Shown here: positions 46,664 through 58,862 of the stretch, in pieces
Layout: each line of letters starts with the position of its first letter
How positions within the stretch are numbered: the first letter of the stretch is position 1
Assembly: GCA_009193035.1 (NCBI GenBank)
Contig: SWDT01000014.1
Location: 62,001 to 126,000, forward strand
Source of the DNA: Halicephalobus mephisto
Taxonomy: Eukaryota > Nematoda > Chromadorea > Rhabditida > Panagrolaimidae
DNA length: 64,000 bases
Reading direction: 5' to 3'
Made by a program: the position numbers and the translations under genes
Notes under the pieces: generated by a model
What the model was told of the DNA's origin: nothing
Seen by the model: the letters and a program-made list of their open reading frames with translations, nothing else
Database searches by the model: none

Positions 46664-47370
46664 TAGGTTGGTAAAGAAGTAATTTCAAAAAAAACTAGTT
46701 AATACTTAACCTTTTATATCTTTTTTTAAACTCAACATTAATTAACAATATATTCTCCATCTATATCTATAACTTTTGTCCACCGACTGAGCAGATCACT
46801 AATGCTTTTAGTTCAAAATTCTGGAAGCTGAGACTCGAAGAAGGTCGAGACTTTGGTTTTCACCTCATCATATTTTTTAAATTTTTTCTTGGCCAATTCG
46901 TGCTTGAGATGTAGGAACAAATGGTAATCAGAAGGCGCAATGTCTGGAGAATGTGGGACCAGGTACCAATCAAGATCGGTTAATTTGTTCCACATGTCCT
47001 TTGTCATTGACAGTTCGTGATTGTCCTGATCATTTTTTATCTTCAAAGTTCATATCTTCAGATAGGAAGCAATTGAACCAATTATGAGCCGTCCGATAAG
47101 TGACAATGTCCTCACCGAACACACTGTGGATATTAGCGATCGCAGCGCTGAGGCTGTTTTCCACTCATGGATGATTATAGTTCGAAGTTGATGTTTCGAG
47201 ATCGATAGCGCATTTGCTAAATACAGAAGCGCGGCGGCCTTATATAGTCTTAGCATGGTAACCCTTAGAGTCTTCTAGAACTTTCTACTAACCACTAGTT
47301 CCTAGATTTCATAAACACCCAATAATATAATTTTGAAATTTTTCTGAAATTACATTTTTACCAACCTAAT
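46664..47370 (-). mobile_element. Internally deleted mariner element
   Basis: Terminal inverted repeats (TTAGGTTGGTAAAGAAGTAA at the left, the mirror of TTAGGTTGGTAAAAATGTAA at the right) are flanked by TA. On the minus strand about 47200-47040 encodes a helix-turn-helix piece (VFGEDIVTYRTAHNWFNCFL) after a frame change. Then 47046-46813 encodes the transposase C-terminus with HSPDIAPSDYHLFLHLKHEL, the third-Asp region of mariner DD34D enzymes. The catalytic middle is missing, so the copy is dead. Confidence 0.88.
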
Positions 47371-48241
47371 ACTTATATATAACGATAATCACGATAAACA
47401 GCAATAAACTCGTCTACGAAACTGAGAGATCGTGTCCCCCAAGGGACAGCACATTAGCTTATAAGCAATTGTTTCATAGGTTTCATGTTGAATCATGTTC
47501 GTGAAAATATATTCTTCATGAGCTCAAGCCACCATTCATATGGTAGTTCAGTAATGAATTAAGCATATAATTCTAGTTATAAGCAAAATAAAGCAATTTA
47601 TGAAATATCAGCGACCGAAAGTTGTGACTCCATAACTTCGATGTTGGAAGCGATGATTAATAATTGTGAGAATTTCGATCATGTCGATGATGGCCTCATC
47701 AATAATAAGAACTACAACAACAATAGAATATAAATAAAATCAGACAATCAGGAAATTGTTGTGATTGTTAGTATTCAGATTAACGTTTTGATAATTAATG
47801 TTATTTTTGTTATTTTCTTTTTCTGCATCTTCAAGCAATGAAAATTCAGAAAGTTTTATCATAAGAAATACTGTCATTATCTTAAAAAGTCCGAAAATAC
47901 CAATATTTCAACTAATATGAATTTATATCAGTCATTTATTGCTTTAAATCTCAATCAAGAAATCTAAAAGTAAGCCAATAAAGTTCGGATTTAAAGGAAT
48001 TCAAAAAATTCAAATGAACTTTTATATTGAATCAAAATATACTTGAATGTATAATACTGAATTTATCTAATCAGATATGAATTTTTTTAATCGAATTAAT
48101 AATTGGAGTGAATTACATGGTAAATATTCCAGAGGAACTAACAATAGCTTGGTAATTGTCAGTGTGTTTCTCGGAGAACTCATTTTGATCAATGGGAGGA
48201 TTGTACTCGATCTAAATTCATCATTAAAAAGTTTTCATATA
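47371..48241. other. Non-coding gap
   Basis: AT-rich sequence downstream of the Hsp70 operon. No supportable gene; a 115-codon plus-strand frame at 48077 is mostly antisense to the gene at 48242. Confidence 0.5.
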
Positions 48242-49258
48242 TTACTTTACCTTGACTTCAACTTTTTGTTGGGATTTAAAGATTGTTCTTTTAATTGGAA
48301 GTTGTTCGTACTTGGCAACCGCAGACACCTCAAAGTTATTTTGAACTATGAGCTTGACTTCATGGAGGGAAACTGCAGGAACATCATAGTCGATGTAATC
48401 TACTTCTCCACAGAGCATTCTTGACTTTGTGTCAGTCCCGAGAAGAGACAAGTGATTGGAAGAAGCTAATTGTGGGAGATTCTTAAAAATTCTATTTCCG
48501 AGAAGGGAGTTTCCGTCATCAAAAGGCTTCCACTCAGCACTAGAAAAAGAATTCCCATCAGTACTGTGGTAGGCTTGTTCATTGATGGCGATTATTATCT
48601 TTGTTCTTTCAGAAATAGATAAATTTTGGATGAAATGTTGGTAAATATCTCGTAAAGTGCTATCCAATGAAGACGTCTTCCAAAATTCTTTAATTTTTCG
48701 GTAAATTTCTTCCCCCTTTGGATCCTCTTGATAATTCATTTGTTGAAGAACTCTATCTTTTGTTTTAAAATAACTACAATAACAGTTTTCTGTATCAACA
48801 CAGAAGACGATGAGGTCAATTGGAGGAATCTTTCTGTCGAACGGAATCTTCTTCGTGTCCTCCACCAGTTTTCTCGAATAAGCAATGGCAATGGCATTTG
48901 TTCGGTTCAGAATTCTAGTATTTTTTGGCTCGAATTTCTCCTTCTTAAGATCATTTAATACGTCTTCGAGTTTATTTTTTTCTTTCAAACTTTCAAGAGC
49001 AATCAACAACGCTTTTCGGAAATTTTGACCAACAGTATCTGGTACAGTAGCGACAATTTGGAGAATCTCTATGTTTGGAATAATACCAAGCAAGATTTTT
49101 CTTAATTCATCTGCAATTTTAATAACATGCAGTGATTCAATGAATTCTATATGAATATCTTTCTTCAGAACTATTGTTGATTCCTCCGAATAAGTATAGG
49201 TAAGGAAATCCGGATACAGATCAATTGCGAGGGATTTTGGTTCTGAATCACCTACCAT
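48242..49258 (-). CDS. Degenerate Hsp70-like ATPase-domain protein
   Basis: A single exon encodes 338 residues. Order and shape follow the Hsp70 nucleotide-binding domain: SLAIDLYPDFLTYTYSEES stands for the GIDLGTTNS loop, IVATVPDTVGQNFRKALLIA for the VPAYFxxxQRxATxxA helix, and RTNAIAIAYSRKL for EPTAAAxAYG. But GTT in the first phosphate loop is lost, and the expected GGGTFD loop is replaced by IDLIVFCVDTENCYCSYF, so ATP hydrolysis is unlikely. It ends without a substrate-binding domain. The ATG follows TTTCAG|AGAAAAA, 112 bp downstream of the stop of the canonical Hsp70 gene, so it is probably the second gene of an operon. Function is unknown; it may act as a pseudo-chaperone or a regulator of its partner. 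Confidence 0.72.
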   Translation of the reverse strand: MVGDSEPKSLAIDLYPDFLTYTYSEESTIVLKKDIHIEFIESLHVIKIADELRKILLGIIPNIEILQIVATVPDTVGQNFRKALLIALESLKEKNKLEDVLNDLKKEKFEPKNTRILNRTNAIAIAYSRKLVEDTKKIPFDRKIPPIDLIVFCVDTENCYCSYFKTKDRVLQQMNYQEDPKGEEIYRKIKEFWKTSSLDSTLRDIYQHFIQNLSISERTKIIIAINEQAYHSTDGNSFSSAEWKPFDDGNSLLGNRIFKNLPQLASSNHLSLLGTDTKSRMLCGEVDYIDYDVPAVSLHEVKLIVQNNFEVSAVAKYEQLPIKRTIFKSQQKVEVKVK

Positions 49259-49370
49259 TTTTTCTCTGAAATAACAATTTAATACATCAAAAATTAACAA
49301 AAAGTAATGTTTGGCACTTTTCAACCACTGTATCACGATTATTAACGATAAAAAGTGAAATTTATTTGTT

Positions 49371-52318
49371 TTACTTGAATGAAGTGATGTTTTTATTATA
49401 TTTTTCAACAAGTTTTTTTGCTTCATCCTCGATGCTGATGAACTTCCCTTTAATCTCGGGAGTTAACGGTTCCTTATTTGAAGAAAGCCATTCATCAATC
49501 TCTTTGATAGTATTCTTCAATTGTTCCGTGACTCCTTTGCCTTCTTTCTCACATGCGTACTTGATGTGTTCAACGTTTGTTCTCATATCCGATCTCTTTT
49601 TATTTTCTTGTGTTTTGAGCCGATCTATTTCTTCATTTTCTTTTGCTTCACCGATCATCTTCTGAATTTCGTCTCCAGAAGACATTTTACCAGGATCAAT
49701 AATAAGCTGTTCCTTATTTCCTTTGTATTCAGCATAGGCTTTGAGGATCCCATTCTCATCGATGAACATAGTCAAAGGAACAGTGACTTCTCCAGCTGGT
49801 TCAGGATCGATTTTAATGCTTAAATTGCCGAGAAGGGTGTTTTTGGAGGCTATTGGACGTTCGCCTTCATAGATCTGAAAGAATAAACATAATCAACATA
49901 ATGAGATTTTATAACTTACTGCAAAACCCATTGATTTTTGATTGTTGTAAACAGTTACATAGCTTTTAGTCACTTTTTCCGAGGGGATGGGTGTATTCCT
50001 TTCTAAGATAACCCCATATCGATCTTCAGCCATACCAGTGCCAATTCCAACAGGTAATTTTTCAACGAGATGGTAGGGACAAATTTTTCCATCCAGTATT
50101 TGAGCAGCTCTGATAGTTGCTCCATAGGCCACGGCTTCATCTGGATTGATACTTTCGTTAAATTCTTGGTCTCTAAAAACATCTCGGAGCATTCTCTTGA
50201 TCACTCTCATTCTGGAAGACCCTCCAACGAGAAGCACTTCGTCGATGTCATCTTTGCTCAAACCAGATTCTTTTATTGCGCGTTCACAGAGTTGTTGGGA
50301 ACGCTTGACAAGATCTTCAACTTTCTCTTGGAAAAAATCTTGAGTGATATACTCGTTTTCATATTTCGAATCGACGTATTTTAAGTTTACTCTGAAAAGA
50401 GAATCGTAGAAATAAAAATGCTCGTATAAAAATTATGATTTGTCATATTACAGTTGGAAATGTTTATAAAGACAGCGAAGTTCGAGCAAGATGACCTAAT
50501 ATAATTCTCTAATGCCAAGAAAGCAAAATAGAATTCTCTTAAAGTAACTTTGAAAGCATATATAAAGCAGTTTTATATAAGCTTTTTCGATAAATTGAGA
50601 ATATTACACTGTTATCTTACTCGGATTTTTCGTTATACTAGCGGAAAGTTCAGATTTCATTTACATATGATAATTTTACTTTTTTTTTAAATAGAAAACG
50701 TACCTTTGTTTATCCTTAAAACTAAGCCCCTTTTTGACTTCTTCACATATCTGCCTCAATTGAACCTTTGTCATGAGATTTTTGGGGTCAAAAACGTCAA
50801 ATTTATATTTATCTTTAATTTTGTTTGCATAATAACTCATGAGCACATTATCAAAATCTCTTCCTCCTAGTAAGTTGTCTCCAGCCCTCCCAACTATCTC
50901 GAATTTACCATCTTTGACTTTGAGGATGGATATGTCACAAGTACCTCCTCCCATATCGAAAACAAAGATGTTATAACCATTGAACCTATTGTTATCATAG
51001 CCATAAGCAAGAGCCGCTGCATTAGGTTCTGTGACGAGCACTAAAACATCGATTCCAGCGAGTTCGGCGGCCTTTAGAGTTCCTTGTTTCTGAGTTTGAC
51101 TAAAGTAATCAGGTACACTGATAACTGCTTGGATACGTTCGTTATCATTTGAGATTTCCAGCTTTTTTAACGCTATTCGTTTTAGTTCTTTCAAAACTTC
51201 ACTAGAAACATGCTCAGGAAAAAATTTTCGACCATTTTCAATGTCATAAATTGGCTTGTTGTTCTTTTCCACTACAGTAAATGTCCAAAAGTCCTTATTC
51301 TGTTGTATTATTGAATGATCGTAATCTAACCCAATCATTCTTTTCGCATCATAAACAACCTTTTTTGGATCTTCGTTCATTGCCTCCTGAGCTTCTCTTC
51401 CAACAATCGGGGTGTTTTCAATGTAGGATACATAAGAAGGGAGAGTTCTTTCTCCTAAATTTATTAATTAGTAACCAACTAATCAAATAACCAACCATTT
51501 TCACAAGCAAGAATGTCCACCTTCCCATCGTTGAAGTAGCCGATGACAGAGTTAGTGGTTCCCAAATCGATTCCGAAGGCTGGGGTCGATGGATTTAAGG
51601 GTTTCATAATTTCTTTTACAAGCGAAACTAGATCCATATCTGTAATATATTAATCTTAAGAGTAGTAATGTCAGATTTAAAGATAGGAAAAATGACAAAA
51701 TTCAAAACAACTTTGAGAAAAAATATTAATAATCATTTACTATACAAAAATTTTTGTTTAGAGAACCTTATTTCGCTTCATCTTACTTTATCCTAATTTC
51801 TAAGCTCTGATTCGAACAGCAAATGGTGTTCGTTATCCAATTATATTATACACAAAATGCTCTAAATAGAAAACTAATTTCACAAATATTTTTTAATTTG
51901 CTTCCTTTTAGTTTAACTCTAGTTTTCGTGAAATGAACAAAATCATTTCTTAGTTTATATCCAAATGTTTGCATACAATGATTACTATGTTATTTTTATA
52001 TTACTCAAATTTTTTTAATATGAAAATGATCCTATTTCAACGAAAAAAAATGATTTTTATGTTGATCAAACTTTATTTTTATCTTTCTATAATCGTTCAT
52101 AAATAATTTTTTGTTTCCTATAAAATAACTTAATTATAACTAAAACAGATTTCGATAAACAATGGATAAATTCAGAGTTGTCAAGTTTTAAAAATCCCCG
52201 ATTTTCAAATAAGATTAATTTGGTTTGAAGTTTGAATTCGACAACTCTGAATAAATTCCAGTAGTTTTTAAGATCGTCCACCTACATTTTACTTAGACTT
52301 ACCTCTTTTTATAAACAT
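49371..52318 (-). CDS. Hsp70 chaperone, cytosolic-type but divergent
   Basis: Five exons (52318-52303, 51639-51496, 51454-50704, 50391-49920, 49874-49371) give 628 residues. The ATPase motifs are intact: FGIDLGTTNSVIGYF, VFDMGGGTCDISILK and VLLVGGSSRMRVIKRML, plus SVPDYFSQTQKQGTLKAAEL. The substrate-binding part follows (YEGERPIASKNTLLGNLSIK, then DENGILKAYAEYKGN), with a helical lid. The C-terminus is KNITSFK, so there is neither the cytosolic EEVD nor an ER KDEL, and no signal or transit peptide: an unusual cytosolic Hsp70 without TPR-co-chaperone docking. Exon 1 encodes only MFIKR, with a 663-bp intron; an alternative start at 51637 would use the acceptor for trans-splicing. It heads an apparent operon with the gene at 48242. 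Confidence 0.88.
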
Positions 52319-52511
52319 TATTTACTACAGTTTCAAGAGAAAAATTCGAAGATTTCAAAATAAAGTTGTTGACAATATTTGAAGAATACAGATTGCTTTA
52401 GTTATCAGTACCTCATTAACTGCTTTCATGAGAGAAAAAATTCCTTATCAATTGTACATATTGAAGGATAATCAGCACAATTAAAATTACTTCTCATTTT
52501 CTTTTCAGAAA
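52319..52511. promoter_or_regulatory. Bidirectional promoter region between Hsp70-like genes
   Basis: Only 193 bp separate the divergent starts. It contains GAA/TTC-type words (TTCGAAGATTTC at about 52346) that weakly resemble heat-shock elements, but no perfect three-unit array. Confidence 0.35.
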
Positions 52512-54342
52512 ATGGCCGAATATTTTGCAGAGCCCGAATGTTTAGCTCTAGATCCAGGAGCCGCATCTCTTAGATTTGCTTACATTGACGATCGCAGACG
52601 TCCGCAACCTGCCATTGTCACCAGTAAATTTTGTAAGTATGGCTTTTAATACTATTTACAAAATAAGTAATTTTGATCATGTAAACATTTAAAAATACAA
52701 TTCAGAAACCTGTTATTGATAGATATTTGAAGATTATATTTCAGACGATAGACACTACAGTACACTGGTGGCTATGGAATCTCCTCCAATATTCCTTAAG
52801 AAAGCCCACTTCAGTGATCCTAAGGTCATCGTTGCTGGTATGGAATTATTTGTTGAATAACAATTTTGAATTTATAAGCATATTCCAGATGCTTTCAGAG
52901 CAAAGTCGAACCACGTTGAGGAGATCAGCTTCTTTGTGAAGCGTGGAAATGACTCTTATCAAATTCCGTTAGAAGACAAGCGATTTCTAAACCAAAATTT
53001 TCAAAATTTCTCTCAAATAGACATCATGAGCATGATGCTCAAGGACATCTCTGACATTACTGACAACGATCTAAAGAGGAAAGGGCTCTATGTCTGTGTT
53101 CCAGATGCTTCTGACATCAATCACAGAAGAAAGTTAAGAAAAGCCTTGGAGTTGGCTTCACAAAAACGTCAACATGAAGCCGATGAAAGAATAATGAAGA
53201 AATTAAGTTCCTCAAGAAACATAAAGGAAGAAATAGAACCGATTTTGTTCATCCAACAGTCAGCTGCCGTTGCTCAAATGGCCTTCCATTTGATACCTAA
53301 AGACCTTCACTGGATTTCTGGAAATATAATGAGTAATGACAAACAACAAAGAATCCCTCCACGAAAAATCATTGTAGCCATCACCTTCGGAGCTGGACAC
53401 TTCTCTGCTGGAGTCTATGAACAGAGACTCTTTCAAAGATACGGTATCGTCAAATTATTTGAGTCAAGTGACGACAAACTCGGAGGCGAAGACTTGAATC
53501 AAAAGTTGGCGGAATGGTGTCTGAATCACAAAGACATTAATAAATATGCAGATGAATTGAAAAAGAACCAGAGACTTTTGAAATTCTTCAGAGACAGTAT
53601 GGAAGAAATTAAGATCAATCTCAGTACACGACGCGAAAAACGTGTTGATATTAAAGTGGAAGAAAACAAAGTTGTTAATATCGAAATCAGCCAAAATGAT
53701 TTTAACCTAGCTTGTTCTGAGGTCTTTGATAAAATTAAAGAGCATCTCGAAAAAATCTCTGAATATCTCAAAAACAGAAATCTCGTCTGCACTGACGTCA
53801 TTTATGCCGGAGGATCTACAAGGATTGCTAACTTTCAGAAGATTGTCAGCTATGTATTTCCGGAAGCTAGAATCATCAAAAGCATTAATCCAGATGAATG
53901 CCAAGTTCTCGGGACAGGACTGAAGGCTGGCATAAGGGATGGAATCCATAGAATGGCTTACGCTGAATGTCAAGATACTGCCATGGACACTCGTTACATA
54001 GCCATCAATGGAATTCAATTCTATCTGACAAAAAAAGAAGAAAGCATCCAGAACACTCCAGAAAGATGGATCAAGACACTTAATGGATCTGAAGAGATAC
54101 CCTATCCCGATGATAACAACAATAATTTAGAAAAGAAGACAAAAGAATTAAGATGGACACCAGATGTGGAATGCGATGTCCGTAGGATGATCAGAGATTA
54201 CCCAATAGGTATGAATAATAGTAGGATTATAGGTCGTGAACAGAAACGAAATAAGGAATCCAGAATAGCAAATCCATTTAAAATTTGTAATACTTACATG
54301 AAAATGCAAAAATATACACAGAATTTTGCTAGACACAGTTGA
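52512..54342 (+). CDS. Highly divergent Hsp70-like protein without substrate-binding domain
   Basis: Three exons (52512-52632, 52745-52837, 52889-54342) give 555 residues, with the ATG just after CTTTTCAG. The Hsp70 fold is traceable: CLALDPGAASLRFAY for the first phosphate loop (GTT lost), LYVCVPDASDINHRRKLRKA, IIVAITFGAGHFSAGVYEQ for the GGGTFD loop (altered), LGGEDLNQKLAEW, and VIYAGGSTRIANFQKIVSYV with INPDECQVLG for the adenosine site, which is well kept. After residue 360 the sequence no longer resembles the Hsp70 beta-sandwich and ends basic and Asn-rich. It may bind nucleotide but probably not hydrolyse it efficiently. It is transcribed away from the canonical Hsp70. The role is unknown. 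Confidence 0.75.
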
Positions 54343-55261
54343 GATAATGATAGAAAATTCATTCATTCATGTTTTGGCCTTTGTAGTACGGTAAAGTAAA
54401 TTATAAGCGCATTAGAATTTTTAATTTTACAGGATTTTTTTAGAATTCACTTTTTAAAACTACCTTCAAAGTATGTATTATTAAATTAAACCTTTCGAAA
54501 CAGAATTTTTATAAATAAATTCTGAAGAAGTTCGTTCAATTTCGAATCTCCATATAACAAGCGCATGTGGAGAGTAACTTCTGTACTGTAGATTTCGAAG
54601 ACAATGATTTCACGAATTTTTAGCTAAAAAGAACCAAAGATAGAAAATTTAATGTTTTTACCAAGTTACAATACCCTTTGATATAAAATATCTCAAGAAA
54701 AGTTTAAACTTAAAATCGTTCTAATTTAGTGGAAAATAAAAGATATAGAAAATCTTTTTAGCTTAGCAAAAAAAGAATTACCAAATTCTGTTTAAAATCA
54801 AAACATTATTATACTAAATCTGGACTATTTTCAAAAATAAGAGGATCATGTTTCTTTTGCAAGATCACCTTCTATCAGCTTCAGAACAAATAACTGAGCT
54901 TTCAAAACTCTTCCTAAAATATAGGCAAAAGTTTTTGATGATTAATCTTTTAGTGAAAACCGTTTCAAATTCATAACTATTGATATCAAACAAAATGATA
55001 AATTAATCTAAATCTAAGAAAAATACGAAATTCCGATCACTTTTTATTAAGTTATAACATTTTAAAATTTAAACTCTTTTTTAAAGTAACTTGTTTAAAA
55101 AACAAACCACCTTTTGTGTAAGTTATGTTGAAACACATGCTACAGTGATCTATAGGTTGCATATTATATTATCCATATCTCTTGGTTGTTATTTGTAATT
55201 ATTTTCCGGAATTTAATTAGTTACTGTAGTTCTAAGCACATGATTTAGGAAACCAGCATTC
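54343..55261. other. Non-coding gap
   Basis: AT-rich sequence with no gene. It should hold the missing 5' end of the next Hsp70 copy, but I find no start exon. Confidence 0.5.
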
Positions 55262-57299
55262 ATTAACAGACTTCGTCTACAGACCCGAAACTAATGTTAT
55301 TGGGATCAACTTGGGAACTACAAACATTATCTGTGCTCTTCACAGAGCCGGAGACACCAAATCCGAAGTCCTTACTTTCAGTGATGGAAAAAGAATCATG
55401 CCTTCCGTTGTTGAATTCGATGAAATAGGGAATTATAAATGCTGTGGAAGCCAAGCAGTTGAAAACCAAAAGATGAATGCTGGATATGTGTTATACGGTT
55501 TGGATTTTTTATAATCAGTATAGTCTTAGCTTCTATCTTTTAACTTCGTAAATCAATGACTCTATGTTGTTCGACTTTAGTCTCATCATGAATAATGGTT
55601 TTATATTTCTAAATATAAGATATCTTTATTAGCCTAATATAGAAACGAAAAGTATTCAGAAAGTATCAAAGACAATGATAAATAATCTTTATGATCATTG
55701 ATAAAATAATTTCAGACGCGAAGATGATGATTGGACAAGCTTATTCCAACAGATTAAAACTGCATGATGCTTATTGGCCCTTCGAAGTTAAGCCAAATCA
55801 AGACAGAAGACCAGTTTATGTGCTCTCTAACATATATGGGATCTTGCCCGAAAGAGTTTCTATGGAACTTCTGAGAGTTATTAAAAAGACAGCTCAGCAG
55901 AGACTTGGAAGTGAAGAAGTCAGAGACTGTGTCATCACAGTTCCTGCTTATTTCTCCATGGAACAGAAACAAGCAACACAGGAAGCAGCAAGAGACGCCG
56001 GACTTAATGTCCTTTCTCTCATGACAGAACCTGTGGCTGCTGCTTGTGCATACAGCTTTGATCATCCTCAAGACAATGAATTCACGTTATTAGTATTCAA
56101 TTTAGAAGGAGGAACCTTCGATGTGACTATCATCAAGTACGAAAACGGACAATTTGTCACAAAGTGCACCGATGGAGACAACAACTTGGGGGGAAGGGAC
56201 TTTGACAATGCTCTGTTTGAATATGTGAAACAGAGAATTCACACCGTTAGCTTTGAAGGTCCCCAGAGCTTCAAAAATAGAATCAAATTGATGGAGAAAT
56301 GCGAAGAAATCAAGGCCGATCTGAACCAATATGGAAAAGTGATATTTAAACTAAAAGATTTCGGCAATGACAGTGAAATAGAAATCACTCAAAGGATATT
56401 TAGAGAACAGACTAGAGGGTTGATGAACAGCATTTCTTACATTTGTAATAGAACTGTGAAAAATGCTTGTATAGAATCTTGCGATATTGACAAAGTTCTT
56501 CTCATTGGAGGGGCTTCTAGGATGAAGATCATCAAAGACCTTGTTCGGATATTTTCCCCAACCAAATGCAAGACGAAAAAGGAGGAGCCAGTGCTGATGA
56601 AGCCGTCGCTGTTGGAGCTGCAATCAGAGCAGCTCAATTGAGGGATCCTAAGCATAAACACGTCAAGAACTACATCGATGCTTTGCCCATTGAGTCGGAA
56701 TAGGATTGATTGAAAACCAGTACAGTATTATGGTTAATAGAGGAACCCATTTCCCTACTACAGTGGTAAAACAGTATTTCACAAGTAGGAACAACCAAGA
56801 AGTGGTTCATATCGTAATCTACGAAGGCGAAAGACTACTTGCTGATAGAAACAGAAAATTGGGGGAATTTTATCTAACGGGTCTCCCCAAAGGCCCTGCA
56901 GGACAAGTCAGCATAGATGTTACTTTTAAGTTTGACCAAAACGGGATCCTTACTGTTCTTGCAAGTAGCAAGAGTGGAAGCCAAGAAAGCTTCACAATAA
57001 ACTACAAAGAACAACGAGATCAAGGAGAACCCATTGAAGATCTAATTCGGCAGTTCGAAAGCTGCCGAATCGATGATGAAGGGAAACAACTTAGAAGCAA
57101 TGCCTGGAATAAATTAATGAAAAATATGAAACAAATCAGGTTTTTACTTGATAATAGAATCCCTGACAAAGACAAAGGAAGACTTATTGAAATATTTAAT
57201 AAAACTATATATGTTATTAACGAAAAAAAGAATGTGTTTATTATTACGAAGATGATTCGAAAACTAGAAGATGAAATTAAAAAAGTGCTTTATAACTAG
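55262..57299 (+). pseudogene. Hsp70 copy with two frameshifts and no visible start
   Basis: Coding-like exons at about 55262-55497 and 55716-57299 cover a whole Hsp70. GINLGTTNIICALHRAG, CVITVPAYFSMEQKQATQEA, VFNLEGGTFDVTIIK and VLLIGGASRMKIIKDLVRIF mark the ATPase domain. YEGERLLADRNRKLGEFYLT and FDQNGILTVLASSKSGSQES mark the substrate domain. The frame breaks at the TTTTCCCC run at 56552-56559 and again at about 56693-56700. The piece between (SADEAVAVGAAIRAAQL) is in a different frame from both sides. No ATG precedes the first exon in frame after an upstream TAA. It is most likely a young pseudogene. Homopolymer sequencing error at the first site is possible, but two shifts plus a missing start make it less likely. 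It is closest in motifs to the gene at 49371. Confidence 0.78.
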
Positions 57300-57501
57300 T
57301 GTTTTCCCACAATTTAAAGAAACAATCAAGTATTTATTTAATGTAAAAAGCAAATTGTTAGAAGCTTGAATGAAACTTTTTTAGTCATCTAGTTACTTGA
57401 CCACTTTTTTAGCTTCATGAACATCATTATATAGACTAATAAATATTTATATAACAATTAGATTGAAAAATCTTTACGTAGCAATAAACAGTTATAATGT
57501 A

Positions 57502-58755
57502 TTAGGTTGTCTCACGCAAGGTGAGGGATCAATTGCGCACAACCAATGGTGAGAAGAGAATGGCACTTTCTAAATATTATTATAAAGAGCATATTCCTCT
57601 GCTATATCAGTTGCCATTGGTTTTTACTGGCAGCGATGGATACTAAGCAAAAAATCATCGATTCAATCAGCGGATTTTTCTTAAATTTTGTTACCTTTTT
57701 GGCCGTAGCTCAGGTGTTGCAGAACGAGACTTGAAGAAAGCAGTAAACAGGAAGATCCTGCACAAGAAAACCGTAGAGGGGTGACTCATTCGCTATCGTG
57801 AAGAAGACACAATGATGAAAGATAACCATAGAGAGGATTGAAGTGATCATGACGTACGGCGAGAATGAGTTATCCGAATTGAAGAGTTGCTGGAAGAATC
57901 AAGATGCACCAGTACGTACATCATTTTCCGGAGGTTAATTATCTCAAAAGCCAGCGTTCATCGCATCTTAAAGGAAAATTTATATCGTACGAAGAAATTC
58001 GAACGATGTGCCTTACGATTTAACAATCGATTAGCGTCAACATTGGGTCCTAGCATCTCAGATGAACCTTAGTAACTACCAGAAACATAGAGAATCACTC
58101 CATCGTACTCTTACTTTGGACTAAACTTGAGTCAGTCTCTACATGCAACCCCAAAGAGATCAACTCCACACATGGCTGCTGTCAAATGAGCCAGGTCCAA
58201 ATGTATCATGGGCATCGATTTGTATGGATAAGAGAATGTTGTTACTGGCGATGGAATCGCCCAGTACCATCTATACAACGAAAAGAAAACCACGACTGTC
58301 GAACTCTATAAGTCCATACTCGAGCAAGAAATTCCAAAATGGCTGCGCAAAAATTCTTGAAGGTAGTAACTCTACTTCACAGTAATACCAAATCTCATAA
58401 AGCTACGGTGGTTTGGAACTTTTTGTGAGACAAGGGTATTACTGAATGGTATCAGCCACCTTATATTTCTTATATTAACCCTGCGATTATGATGTCTTCG
58501 ATCCACTGAAGAGAGCTTTACGTGAAGTAGCCTACGCCGATTCATTTGAGTTTGAAATTAGCCTTAAAAAAGTTATACATGAAGATTTGCAAAAAGGCTT
58601 CTATCGTGATGTTCAATGCTCCCAGAGAGTTGGAATGCTGTCATAGAAAAGAAAAGTGAATGTAGTTATTTGTTGTGAGATTTTGTAGGAATTGCTTTTA
58701 AAATAAAGAAGTTATCAGTAAAAATTCCCTCATCACTTTACTTGAGACGACCTAA
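57502..58755 (+). mobile_element. Decayed Tc1/mariner-type element
   Basis: The left end (TTAGGTTGTCTCACGCAAGG) pairs with a right end that is the mirror of TTAGGTCGTCTCAAGTAAAG, with TA at both borders. The roughly 1.25-kb interior has broken transposase pieces in several frames: a helix-turn-helix with KASVHRILKENLYRTKKF, then KKTTTVELYKSILEQEIPKW, and WYQPPYISYINPA in place of the SPDLNPIE region. Many stops show that it is dead. Confidence 0.85.
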
Positions 58756-58862
58756 TATGTCGTTTCATAGAATCCTTGTTTTTTTAATTCAAACTCAAAT
58801 CAGTTTTTAATTTTTATATAATCAAATTTTTAAACATTTGGAATATTTTCAATTTACTCGTC

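Noticed and set aside
52319..52511. Canonical heat-shock element in the Hsp70 divergent promoter
   Set aside because: Only isolated GAA/TTC words are present; no run of three alternating units with correct spacing.
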